The notes below the pieces were generated by a model. The model was not told the origin of the DNA and searched no databases. It saw only the letters and a program-made list of their open reading frames with translations. From Solenopsis invicta (Eukaryota; Arthropoda; Insecta; Hymenoptera; Formicidae), in the NCBI RefSeq assembly GCF_016802725.1, contig NC_052673.1, forward strand, positions 10,985,037 through 11,049,036: DNA of 64,000 bases. Direction: 5' to 3'. Position numbers and translations under genes: made by a program. This document shows positions 51,383-61,980 of the stretch, piece after piece. Every line of letters starts with the position of its first letter. The first letter of the stretch is position 1.

Positions 51383-52910
51383 TTAAGCTTCAGGCGTAGC
51401 TAACGGGGCTTCTTTCTTCTCTTCAATAATAATGGCTTCTTTCTTCTCACCATTAGGTTTATCATTTTCATCCACTTCCTTTTTGGGCGCCACCTTTAAA
51501 TACCATCAACAAGATTTATATATTAAACAAATTGCTTTTATAATGTACTCAATTTTATTAATTCGTAAACTATTTCTAAAATGATAAAAAAAACTACCTT
51601 CAATTAAAAAACAAAATACAGTTTAATGGAGATAAAAAAAAATATAAAAAAATGTATATAATAAACTTTACCATTAAAAATTTCAAAATCAAATTTAAAG
51701 TTTTAAATGAAAACTCTCATTTTTTTATTCAATATATTTTTGTAGATCAAATTCTTTACTAAATTTCACATATCCTATATATATGGATTTTTAAATTCAG
51801 AATCTTTAATGGGAATCAGAGAAATTCTTTATATTTAGATATATACATAGTCTATACAAAGATTTGCACCAAAGATTTTCAACAAATTCCTCAATTTTCA
51901 TCTAATCAACTATTATATTTAATAAGAACACACCATCAGCTCTTACTGTAATTCCCTTTACCTCCTCTTTGCTAGCTTCATCAAAATTCTCCACTAAGTC
52001 GGGCACCTCGTCGTCCTCTTCCAACGTAGTTTTCCCAACCGCACTTCCAGCAACTGTACTCGCTAATCGTTTCAGCTGTGTCAGACCTTCAGGGCCAAGC
52101 TGGCTCAAGATTCCTGGTAACATCTCGGTTATCTGTTTATTTTCTCCGTGACCAGTGATCGCAAATGTATTAGCAGACAGACTAGCCTGGGCTTTTGGAT
52201 TATTGAAATGGATGACTGTGCCATCATCTTTAATCATATTAACCTCCTCTATTCCAGGAATTGTATTTACAGAAAGTTTCTTTAGACAACTCTGTAACTT
52301 TTTGTCATCTGTGGCGGCAGTCGCGTGTACAACCTGCAAAAGTAAAAAAAAATAACATAAACACAAGAGCAATAACGTTTAATTCTGCCTTAAGGCTCTG
52401 CTTAACATTGTCTTCACAGCATACAAATGTTCCTTCCTTTTTGATAACTTAACTATTATTCGCGTATCTGGAGTGCTTTAATGAATAAAAATCCAGTTAT
52501 TTTCAGTTAACATTTATTGTAAAAATCAAATCAAAAGCCGATAACTAAGAAAAGCTGTGCTAACAGCTTTGTTTATAACAAACTCGCATGACACTCACAA
52601 GAAATATAGGTGTGAAGCGCAATGAAACGAATAGCTAATGATCTTGCACTGGTCATTTCCGTAATAGAAATCCTGCGATGTCACGCGTACTACTTGGCCC
52701 GATCCAAAAATCAACGTGCGTACTAACGACGACGGACACGGATCACACTTAGAAAGGCGACGACGCAAGGCACACGCGAGCTCTGGGTCTCTTTAAAGAG
52801 GCAGCGACAAATAGTCGATACGCGATGCTCACCTTCTTCTTGCGTCGGGGTGTACCCTTGCCGCCGATTCGCACTTGGGCCTGGAGCTTCTTGAGCTTCT
52901 CGGGATTCAT
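51383..52910 (-). CDS. bic: Nascent polypeptide-associated complex subunit beta (BTF3/bicaudal)
   Basis: Coding exons, in transcript order: 52910-52833, 52333-51962, 51493-51383. All junctions are phase 0 and GT-AG, giving 186 residues. Exon 1 encodes M-N-P-E-K-L-K-K-L-Q-A-Q-V-R-I-G-G-K-G-T-P-R-R-K-K-K; its terminal RRKKK is the family's ribosome-binding motif. Exon 2 carries the NAC domain (about residues 33-98, e.g. GIEEVNMIKDDGTVIHF, SLSANTFAITGH, EMLPGILSQLG) and the acidic DDEVPDLVENFDEASKEE tail. Exon 3 adds a Lys/Glu/Pro-rich end. NAC-beta dimerises with NAC-alpha at the ribosome exit tunnel, shields nascent chains and limits SRP mis-targeting; in Drosophila bic affects embryonic polarity. 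Somewhat longer than the fly protein because of the C-terminal extension. Very confident. Confidence 0.95.
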
Positions 52911-53220
52911 GCTTTTTAACCTCTGCCGCGCACGGACAGGGGACGGACGCGCGTGATGGCGAAGGGTGACTGCGACCGGTACGTTGCTCTACGTGAAATC
53001 CTTCCTCTCACACGTGCGAGTCGACGTCGTGCGGGCGCGGGGACCGGCTCGGTTACACGCGACACGTGCTCTCCTATCCGACCGAGATGCTCGAGAAAAT
53101 GGAAGCGGTACGCTCGTTTCGCTCGCGATCCCTACGTCCGAGAGAGCCCAACTTCCGGACGGCGGCGGCGCGCGGCGCGTTTCCGCCGGCCGCGCGCGAC
53201 CGCGACTACTAGTTCAAAAA
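52911..53220 (-). promoter_or_regulatory. CpG-rich promoter/5'UTR region of bicaudal
   Basis: About 300 bp of GC- and CpG-rich DNA immediately upstream of the bic ATG, bounded by a MITE at 53232. Several plus-strand frames are open here only because of base composition. No TATA box was seen, in keeping with a housekeeping promoter. Confidence 0.6.
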
Positions 53221-53231
53221 TCATAGACAAA

Positions 53232-53377
53232 GGCCGATATTCATAGTCAATTCTTATATTTAACACCGTCTTCAGTATCATCTTAAAATGACGTCAACTA
53301 ATGAGAAAGCTCTATTAGCATCTTCAAGACATTACTCAAGATAATCTTGATATAAGAATCGACTTTGAATACAGGCC
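53232..53377. mobile_element. MITE, 146 bp, GGCCGRTATTCATAG family, at bicaudal promoter edge
   Basis: Begins GGCCGATATTCATAGTC and ends GACTTTGAATACAGGCC. The interior (CAGTATCATCTTAAAATGACG, CAACTAATGAGAAAGC) aligns with 43053-43197 throughout. Confidence 0.85.
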
Positions 53378-53407
53378 AGAAGATCGGTAGTACATTAATT
53401 TATACGA

Positions 53408-53502
53408 CCCAATGAGCAGACAATATTTTTTAAATGTTTTTTCTTCATGTTTAATAAAATTTTATTTAAAAAACGTTTAAACAATATTGTCTGCTCATTG
53501 GG
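53408..53502. mobile_element. MITE, 95 bp, CCCAATGAG termini, inside mariner 5' TIR
   Basis: CCCAATGAGCAGACAATATT at the left and the exact reverse complement at the right; arms of about 37 bp with few mismatches. It is flanked by a GA dinucleotide on each side (53406-53407 and 53503-53504). Removing the element and one GA restores a continuous mariner end that matches the opposite TIR, so the 2-bp duplication is well supported. Confidence 0.85.
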
Positions 53503-53680
53503 GAGGATCGTCTCAAAAGTTTTGAGCCTGAACATGAAAATGGCATTGCTCGTCAAAATTATTCTTACATTGCACGTGTATAGATGCATTGAAAATACCA
53601 GAAAAAAATTGTTACTTTGGACACTCAACTGTTGTTTAACAATCAATTGTACCAGTCGATGTTAGTGTTTTTATAAAAAT

Positions 53681-54948
53681 GGAAAAAATCGAATATCGTG
53701 CCGTGATTTAAATTCTTGCATTTGAAAGGCAAAATACACCTACGCAAATTAAAGCCGAGCTGGACGCTGTTTACGAGGACTCTAGCTCATCATTTTCCAC
53801 CGCCAATAACTGCGACCGCCACCGATGACATCGAGAAAGTTCGTCAAATGGTCCTGAACGATCATCGAATCAAGATTAGAGAAATAGCAGAGGCTCTGAA
53901 CATATCGAAAGAACGTGTTTGTCATATATTGACTGAAGAATTAGGCATGCGTAAGTTAACCGCACGTTGGGTGCCGCGCTTGCTTACTGAGGACCAAAAA
54001 TGCATTTTAGAATGAACATTTCCAATGCCCTGTTGGAGCGGTTTGCGCGAAACAAGTCGGATTTTTTGCTTCGAATAATAATAGTTGATCATACTTAGAT
54101 CCATTACTTTGTTTCTGAGACGAAGGAACAGTCGAAACAACTAACTGCGAAGAGTACACCTATTCCAAAGAAGAACGAGACGGTTTTATCGGCCGAGAAG
54201 ATTATGTTAACTGTTTTTTAGGATAGTTATGGAATTGTGTTTATCGACTATCTTGAAACAGGTGAAACAATAACAAGGGTGTACTACGCATCATTAATTG
54301 ATAAGCCAAAAGCAGGAATTGTGAAAAAACGGCCGCATTTGAAAAATAAGAAAGTGCTGTTCCATCAAGATAACAATAAACAGGGTTGGATTAAGACTCA
54401 TGCCGCCGCTAGACATCTCTATTAAATCTTGGCTGTCCTTATTCAAGCCTCAAGTGTAACTTAAATTAATCAAATTTTATATTCTGCAAATTCTGCTTTC
54501 TTCTTATATTATTTTATGTAAAAGATTTTAGTTGATTGCGTCAGCCATTACAAGATAAGTTAAAAAAAAACTGTTTTACAAAATGCCGTCTTTCTAAATT
54601 TGCCGCCCTTAGGCAATAGCCTAAATTAGGCTTGGGAGCTAATCTGATCCTAACAATAAACCGTTTCACATTTCGCCGGTCGTCATGAAAAAAATTGACA
54701 AATTGCAGTTCGAATTGATTGACCATCCATCATATTCGCCAGATCTGACCCCCAGCAACTTTTTCCTGTTTCGTAAGCTCAAAGTTTGGCTCGGAGGACA
54801 AAAATTTTCATCGAACGAGGAGATCATCGCATCCATAGAAGCCTATTTTGCAAAGCAAGACACCAACTACTATTTGAATGGGTTAAATGAGTGGGAGCAT
54901 CGCGCAGAAAAGTGCATCGCCTTAAAAGGAAACTATGTTGAGAAATAA
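53681..54948 (+). pseudogene. Mariner transposase pseudogene
   Basis: Starts near ATGGAAAAAATCGAATATCG (M-E-K-I-E-Y-R-A-V-I, then a stop) and ends at TAA 54946-54948 after Y-V-E-K. There are at least two stops in the first 150 bp, frame changes around 53820 and 54015, and a 269-bp insertion after HQDN. The DD(34)D residues are only partly traceable: the D of HQDN and the second D of SPDL are visible. Not functional. Confidence 0.9.
54382..54650. mobile_element. 269-bp insertion in mariner with 11-bp target duplication
   Basis: TAACAATAAAC occurs at 54371-54381 and at 54651-54661. Joining across them makes the transposase frame continuous (H-Q-D-N-N-K-P-F-H, in register with S-P-V-V-M-K-K-I). 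The insert has no clear TIR and no ORF, and includes an internal TAGGCAATAGCCTA palindrome. The length of the duplication fits target-primed retrotransposition of a short or truncated element, but no poly-A tail is obvious. Confidence 0.8.
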
Positions 54949-56380
54949 AACTATTTAGTTTTGACCGAAAAAATATTTGTTTCTATGTTAGGTTCAAAAT
55001 TTTTAAGACGTAAGTCTTATTTTAAGTAGTAATGTCTTAAAATACTAAAGCGCCTAATAAACAAAAATAAATTCAAATAAAATAAAAATTGCAATTTATT
55101 TGAATTTATCTGAGTTCACGTTTTAGAATCTTGGAGTACTTTTAGATTTAAATTGACTCAAATGGATTGAAATATGAAATGCGCTATTCGTAATTTTGAA
55201 TTCGGATGGATTTATGTCTGTATTATATTATTTTTGAATTCATGGATTCAAAAAAATCTGAAGCGCAAATTCGAAAGTCGAAATTAATAAATTCATTTGT
55301 ACCAATTTCAATTCGTTTTCATTTGCTAGGCGGCTTTGTGCAACTCTATGATTATTTTATATCTTAAAATTGTACTTAAAACGAGCTGAAATATAAAATG
55401 AACTATGAATATCAGCCAAAAAAAACACCAGCGAATCTGCACAGAATCGGACAGGATCAACGCACTTAAAAGTTTGAAGAGAAAGAGTTCCACACGAAAA
55501 ATTAAGCAATTTGGGACATTTTTTTGTACTATTTGATAGAATCGTAACTGTACCATTTTATCTAATCTGATAGCTTCTTTAACATTTTCAAGAATATTTT
55601 TAAGAAAATTAAACAATAATTTCAAGGAAAGATATATAAGATAAAGACAAAAGAAAAATATTTATAAGCTAAAGAAAATACATATAAAAGTTAAAGCTGT
55701 TCCGAATAAAAAATAGAAAGTAAATATTTATTTAAGTAAATATTCACCTAGGAAATTATTCTTAATCGCTAAGATCTGCTTTCGACCATAGCCATTTTCA
55801 TAATTTAAATATGAATATTTGTTTAAATAATATAAGGAAGATCAAGGAATACGCAGCAAATATTACAATTGTATATATTTAACATCCATTTATTATATAA
55901 TTTTAATATCATAAAATTATATAATGTGTATGTGTGTGTGATCACATGTGTGTAAAATTTATTTATAAATTAATTAGATAAAATTAATTTATTATGTATT
56001 TACATATATATTTTTAAATTTTATACATATTTACTTATATAATTAACATAATTTAAATAAATTTATTTTCAAGTTTAAATATTCACAAAACAGAGCCAAT
56101 AATGTTAAATAATATAAATATAGATATCTTTTTACATAACAGCATAAAATCTAAAAAATATATATTTACAATAATATATTACAATATTTTTCAAACGCTA
56201 CAGTACAATTATTAATTATTAATAACATCAACACATTCTATAATTGTGATATTTAATATTTTCTCATTAAATTATATAAGACCACAAGATATAATATAAA
56301 GAAAACGAAATTGTATTCCAGCAACTGTAGATCTCTGTATAAATACAATGCGTAAAGGATATAATTACCAATTCTCATAT

Positions 56381-56469
56381 ATATACAGAGTGAGGCATTT
56401 AATTTAAGCATCCAAATGTCCAGATATCCAAATTTGAATGTCTCAAGTTAAATGCCTTACCTCGTATAT
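56381..56469. mobile_element. 89-bp palindromic element
   Basis: TATATACAGAGTGAGGCATT, then TAATTTAAGCAT, pairs with ATGTCTCAAGTTA, then AATGCCTTACCTCGTATATA. Arms of about 40 bp with several mismatches and TATATA ends; possibly a TA-targeting MITE. Confidence 0.6.
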
Positions 56470-56750
56470 AAATTAAATTTAATTTTTATCGTTAAGGAAC
56501 ACACTTTCTAATTTTATAAACCAAAAGTAATGTTTTGTCAAATTAAATAACAATTTAATATAATTTAATTGTAAAAATTACATCAGTCTTTGAATTCGTG
56601 ATATATAAAAATGTACTAATTAATCTTTATACTAAAAAGATACAATTATTTATTGTTCTACTTGTCATCTAATCAGTAATTTCATTTATCACTTAAAACT
56701 TCATTAATAAAATTTTATGTAGTTATTCATAACTCTTAATATGAAACAAT

Positions 56751-57005
56751 GACCGCTATTTATAGTCGATATTTATATTTGAGACCATTTCAAGTATTAT
56801 CTTAAAATATTATCAACTAATCAGAGAACCATATTAGCATCTTAAGATATTATTTAAGATTGTCTTGAAATAACCCAGTAAGAAATGACTTATCGGATCG
56901 ATGTCAAAACGATATCATTTTTATGATTTTAACATTGAATTAATGTTGAATCGACATCAATTCCATTATCGTTTCTCATTGGGAATATGACTATAAATAC
57001 TGGTC
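56751..57005. mobile_element. MITE, GGCCGRTATTCATAG family, interrupted
   Basis: The left part (56751-56873) runs from GACCGCTATTTATAGTCG to GTCTTGAAATAA. The right part (56984-57005) is AATATGACTATAAATACTGG plus TC. Together they align with 43053-43197. The interruption is the 110-bp element 56874-56983. Confidence 0.75.
56874..56983. mobile_element. MITE, 110 bp, CCCARTRAG termini, nested
   Basis: CCCAGTAAGAAATGA at the left; reverse complement of the right end is CCCAATGAGAAACGA. Inner arms continue (ATCGATGTCAAAACGA / TCGACATCAATTCC). Flanked by AA on both sides (56872-56873, 56984-56985). It shares termini and 2-bp duplication with 53408-53502, but not the interior. Confidence 0.75.
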
Positions 57006-57026
57006 AATGATCATTTAAATTACACA

Positions 57027-57490
57027 TAGGGTGTTTGATAATTAATGATAAACTCACGGTACAGGTAGAATGGGCTAAACTGAGTTGAAAAATCTTGTCC
57101 ATTTTGCGATTTTCGCAATAATTAACGAGTTATTAATTTATAAAAATAGTCGAACTTGCTCGGCCCATTGCCAAACCTATGCACGCGGCGAAATGCGGCC
57201 GCCAGCGATCGATGTTCTGCTAGGAACGCAAAAGTTATTGTTTGTGGTAAGTGGCATTGGAGTGATGCACACCTTCAAATTTTTGTCGTGCACTTAGCAA
57301 CGATGACAGTTATGCGGTCGTATCTCTCTATGCGTAGACGTTTGGTAGTAAGCCGGGCGAATTCAACTATTCTTATAAATTAATAACTTGATAACTATTG
57401 CAAAAATCACAAAATAATACAGAATTTTTTTAAATTTAATTCGTTTCACTTCCATGTGAGAGTTTAATAATTAATTATCAAACACCCTGT
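57027..57490. mobile_element. Non-autonomous DNA transposon, 464 bp, GGGTGTTTGATAATTAAT termini
   Basis: The left end AGGGTGTTTGATAATTAATG and the reverse complement of the right end (ACAGGGTGTTTGATAATTAA) continue to AAACTC on both sides. The interior (57150-57350) is GC-richer and holds frames of 70-75 codons with no recognisable protein. Confidence 0.75.
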
Positions 57491-57596
57491 ATAATCAAAT
57501 ACTAATATTAATAATACATTAGTAATATTTGTCTCATCTTGTAAATCCTCAAATATCATTTAAATGTTTATGACAACAAAGAAAAACTTGATGTTT

Positions 57597-60465
57597 TTAA
57601 TCATTTTTAGAAAGTGCAACTTTCCTCCATTTATGGCTTGTTTCGTTTTTTACATGTCCAAATTCAAACCTAATTCTAAGCTCACCAATCTTCGAAATTG
57701 GCAAAATATCCGGTATCCATTCTATCAAGAATGGTGTAGGTTCGACTTGATTCGGAGAGGTATTTCCTGAAAGTAAACAAAATAAAAACATAATTAGACA
57801 AAAATATTCCCATACCATCTTATTTATTAATGATAAAATTCTTTAATAAATAATTTAAGCTTTCAAATTTCGACAAATCATCTTTGACAAGTAATCAACA
57901 TCATTTCTTGTATATCAAACTCTCACTTACCCACTTTTAAATATGTCTTTAACTCTAACGGTTTAATTAACGCATTATTATTCGTCTTTTTAAAACGATC
58001 TATTTCTGTTTCCTCTCGCTTATACAATTCATACGTTCCATCTGCGTTTTGCACGAAACTTCTCGTGATTTCTAAAGGTATATATGGTGTCTCGAAAATA
58101 CTCTTTACATGCAAGATATTTGTAATCTGCCATGTGTATTTAGTGAATGTTCCTAGTGGTACTCCATCTTTCCTAACGAATGCCGTCGTTGAATTTGGCA
58201 AACGTTTCTTTTTGCCGCCGCACGATATGCGTTCGCGTAGACAGTCAAAGAATATCTGTGGTACGTGGAATACCAGGGGATCGGGTTTACCGTCGAACTG
58301 GAAATGCATTGTCTGATTTATTCGCTCGGTTATCGAAGCGAGCCACTTGATAAACGGCAAATTCGTGCTGGCTTCATCTAGGTCGTCGCATGTATTTTGA
58401 TATTTTTTAACAATTTGTGACTTTGCTTTCGTCTTTCTTAATTCGCTCGAATTTAGATTTGAATTACTGTTATTCATGTGCTTCTCGTCCCTTTTCCGTT
58501 TCGTCGAAATTGTCGGTTGCGTTGTGTTACCTTCGGAATTTGATGTACTTTTGTTATTGTACTGTACCACTGTGTTTCTGTCAACAATTTTGACACCACC
58601 ATTATTCAAGGTAATATTATTATCAACAAGCTTTGCATTAGTCACATCCAAGATTGTAGTACTGGCATCTAGAACCTTCAATGTGCTCGAATCCAATATT
58701 TTTATGTTATTATCATTTAATATGTACTGACTGTTATTGAGAACATTGTATTTTGTATCAATTGTCCCTTGATCATCCAATATTTTTATGGTATTTCCTC
58801 CTCCTAATTGAACACCATTTTGATCAATTACTTCTAAATTGTGAACCTGCATATAAATAATTTAATAATTTTAATAATTTTATCACTTTTTATTAATTTA
58901 GTAAAATAATTATTTTTAAGTTCTTTTTTTAAATTAATAATAAAATATTAATATTTCAACATAAATATTTTAAGTATCTTACTTGTGATATTATACTATT
59001 ATCATCTAATAAACTGCGATCGCATTCTACTTCTATATTTTCAACAATGCCATGTGGTAAAATTGTGGAATCTAAATTTATAGAATCTAAGTCTAATCTA
59101 TTTCCATCAAGACTTTGTACAGTTAAAGTATCGTCACGAAAAATTAATAGATGCGTATCTGTTTCGTCAGTAGTTAAACTATCAAGATCTGAAATTTTAT
59201 ATTATCATTAACAAAAAGTTTTTTAAATTTACATATAAACAAAGGTAAATTTCTTAATATGTAACAACGTGCGTGCTTACCAATTCCAACAATTTTATCT
59301 TCTTCATTTTGCGGTACAGTTGCTAGAGGCTTTTCTATACTAGACTGTGTTTGATCTAGATTTATGTAATAACTAAATTCTTCGGATAGCTTTGGGTCGC
59401 TAGCAAAAGCACAAATGCATGCGTAAAAATGCACACATCGCTTTGACTGTGACGACGAAGTGCCGTCAGCTTTATCTCCGCTCTTCGTTGTGCCCTGTAA
59501 ATTAATCAATTATTATTTAATAAGATATCTTTTGACTAGAAATATTATTTGTATTGGTACAAATAATTAAACAAAATTTAATTTTATTAAATACATATAA
59601 TCTTTCTTCAAATTGTTTAAAAAAAAATTCATTATAAAGATTATTACACACATTTTATTACTTGCCTTAAATGTAGTACAACTACAGAAATAACGATGTT
59701 CTATTTTGTCCTTTAATTTGCTAACGAAGAAAGAAAAATGAAGATAGCCTAGAGGATGTTTTGGAGAAGCTTTACATTTGACCGCCATGATATTCTTTGA
59801 GACTCTTTGTACCAAAGGACCAGAGGTTTCCGTCGCTAACAACCATATCTCTTGTTTCATTTCATTATTTACATTCAGCGACGACAAAATAGAATTTTTC
59901 AAAGTCAATGGTTGTGCTTGCGCATAACATTTTAATGCCGTTTGTATATGCTGGCATGTGAACACAGTATTTGAATAACCCTTCTCCTAAAAATATAATA
60001 CAATATATTACAAAAATATATAAAAATATACAGATATAATTACAGAAATGTGTAAATATGTAAATCTTATAAAATATTTACATGACATTTGAGGACGCTA
60101 GTGTGAAAACTTCTCTCACAGCTATCGACAAAACATAATGCAGTTTGTGAAATAAGCATCGTAATGTCATTTGAAATGGTGGTATTTATCAACGGTAACT
60201 GTACAAAGCCACGGTAATCAGGTCCCTTGTCCTTGACTCGTACAGAATATACTTGTACTGTTGAGCCTGTGATGAGCTTGCATGCCTCTGTGGATAGCTT
60301 TCGCTTTTCTCCAGGTTCCTTGAACACAGCGTCGCAATATTTGTTCTTGCAGCAAAGTCCACGCGAGCCATTGTAAGTCCCACATTTTGGACACTTCCGA
60401 ACTCCACGAAGGGTGGCCTTTCCCAAATCTGATAGAAGTTTCTTCAAGCGTTCCTCATTGGACAT
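57597..60465 (-). CDS. C2orf42 homologue, conserved protein of unknown function
   Basis: Coding exons in transcript order: 60465-60082, 59986-59666, 59494-59281, 59188-58983, 58846-57931, 57766-57597. All phases join, giving 736 residues. Intron 2 is GC-AG (AAG|GCAAGT); the others are GT-AG. Matches to vertebrate C2orf42 run the whole length: LGKATLRGVRKCPKCGTYNG (Cys-rich treble-clef-like start, residues 14-45), GPDYRGFVQL, CQHI near 140, CKASPKHPLGYLHFSF, CSC at 229-231 with RCVHFYACICAFASD at 254-268, then a C-terminal block (FIKWLASITERINQTMHFQF, RLPNSTTAFVRKDGVPLGTF, EWIPDILPISKIGELRI). Between them lies an Asn/Asp-rich insert with ILD-type repeats. No signal or membrane segment. Function is not known; Cys/His content suggests zinc binding. 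Very confident of orthology. Confidence 0.9.
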
Positions 60466-61980
60466 AGCTACTGTATATTACAGTAATATATATTAGAAAG
60501 CTCTAATAGAATTTTTGGCCAATATTCATAATCCAATCTTACATTCAAGATTGTCTTATTTTTTTGAGTCACTCATTTATACAGTATGATTATGTTAATG
60601 TATGAAATCATAAGACCAAATTAAAGACAATTTTGCATAGTCTATGAACACTGTTCTTCATCAAGTAGTATTTCCTACTGCTTGCAAATTTTTTTTTCTT
60701 TTATTGAGTTTACAAATTACTAATTATGAATATTCATTGATAGAAAAACTGAATTGGTAGTTTTATTTTTAAAAATTATACTTAAAAAAATTACAATTAC
60801 TTAATAAATCTAAAAGTGTTTTTAAAGTATTTAAAAACTACTTATTGCATTATTTGAAACAAATCAGATTTTCCTCTATTATTCAAACAAACTATAATAG
60901 CTTGTTCAAGTTTTTACTTGCAAGTAAAATGCTTTTTTCTCTTTGAACAAAATAAAGAGAAAATAGTACATAATAATCACTGAAGCTCCATCCAGTAAAA
61001 TGTTGCATATATAAATCACAATGTAAGACATCAATATGTTAAATCGTTATTACAATTCATCAGCATTGCCCTAGCAGTATCTCCGTTCTTTCTAGCTAAA
61101 CTTCTTGCACCATTTTACTTTCTTTTTTTACTATGAAAAAAATTCGGTAATACTGAAGGACGGTCCTTCTCACCGATTTTGATGAAATTAGGCTCATTCG
61201 ACGCGTTTTCACATGAAACTAACGAATCTGGCGGAAAAAAGTGTCGCTCTGCCCCGCAAACCGAGATATCAAGCATTAAAGTTGGCGATTATATAGGTTA
61301 GGATACCTGTCAATCCGACGAAATGTAGCGACTTGAGCATATTGTTCCCTAATAAGAAAAATGTGCTATTGAGAAATTATGTAAAAAAATTAAAAAATAC
61401 ATCGCAATTGAAATAAACATGAAAAAAACAGAAGTAAAAACTGCAAAGATTCCTCGAAAAGAGCTTTGTTATTATTTCTGCAACTGAATTAGGCTAACTA
61501 CGTGCACGTAACGTCGTGCGCACTGTAATATAAAAATAACGTAAAGAAAAGTTTCATTTAGAAGTAACACCGAGTTGCATAATAAAAGCGATAAAACGAA
61601 CGTGCCGTCGCTCGTGTTTCCGCTGCTAGAAGGAAAAAAAGAGTACCGAAAACACACTCCGCGTTATTCGACTCCGATCGTCACGTAAGTGCGCTAGCAT
61701 GGAATTATACCTCGTCGTAAAAACAATGTTATCAACGTTATTACCTTTCCAATATCTCAGAAGCGACGTAATAACCGCACAGCCGGGAGTGGGAAAAACG
61801 CCTTTTCTCCATGGTGGAAGGGATAACATTAAGGTGCAGTTACATGCAATCGTTGTGCGTCGAGCGTCTAGCATCAAGTTGCGCAGAAGGTTATTGCGCA
61901 GCTTCTTGACGCTGGAATCTGGACATTCTGGACTTGCAGATTCCAGCTTTTTGATACTAGAAGGGCAAATAAAGTTGAGG

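Larger units (their letters stand above)
53405..55017 (+). mobile_element. Dead mariner transposon with two later insertions
   Basis: TA lies on both sides (53403-53404, 55018-55019). The 5' end, once the MITE at 53408-53502 is set aside, reads CGAGGATCGTC, then CAAAAGTTTTGAGCCTGAACAT. The 3' end, reverse-complemented, reads AGACTTACGTC, then TAAAAATTTTGAACCTAACAT. Between them are decayed transposase pieces on the plus strand: a helix-turn-helix region (53830-54012: IREIAEALNISKERVCHILT, ARWVPRLLT), a catalytic core piece (54237-54380: FIDYLETG, VLFHQDN) and the C-terminal part (54685-54948: HPSYSPDLTPSNFFLF). In-frame stops and frameshifts break it. Removing both insertions leaves about 1,236 bp, the normal length. 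It is Tc1/mariner superfamily, mariner type. Confidence 0.9.
55018..57026. other. AT-rich spacer between mariner and C2orf42 homologue
   Basis: No gene seen. It contains a solo right half of the GGCCGRTATTCATAG MITE (55350-55417, ending CTATGAATATCAGCC), a (TGTG) stretch near 55925-55950, the small palindromic element 56381-56469 and the nested pair 56751-57005. Confidence 0.6.

Noticed and set aside
52953..53246. Arg-rich plus-strand frames upstream of bicaudal
   Set aside because: They lie in the GC-rich bicaudal promoter, on the opposite strand, with no recognisable content.
59661..59667. GT donor at GCAA|GTAATA for C2orf42 intron 2
   Set aside because: Joining it to exon 3 gives an in-frame stop within eight codons; the GC donor keeps frame and homology.
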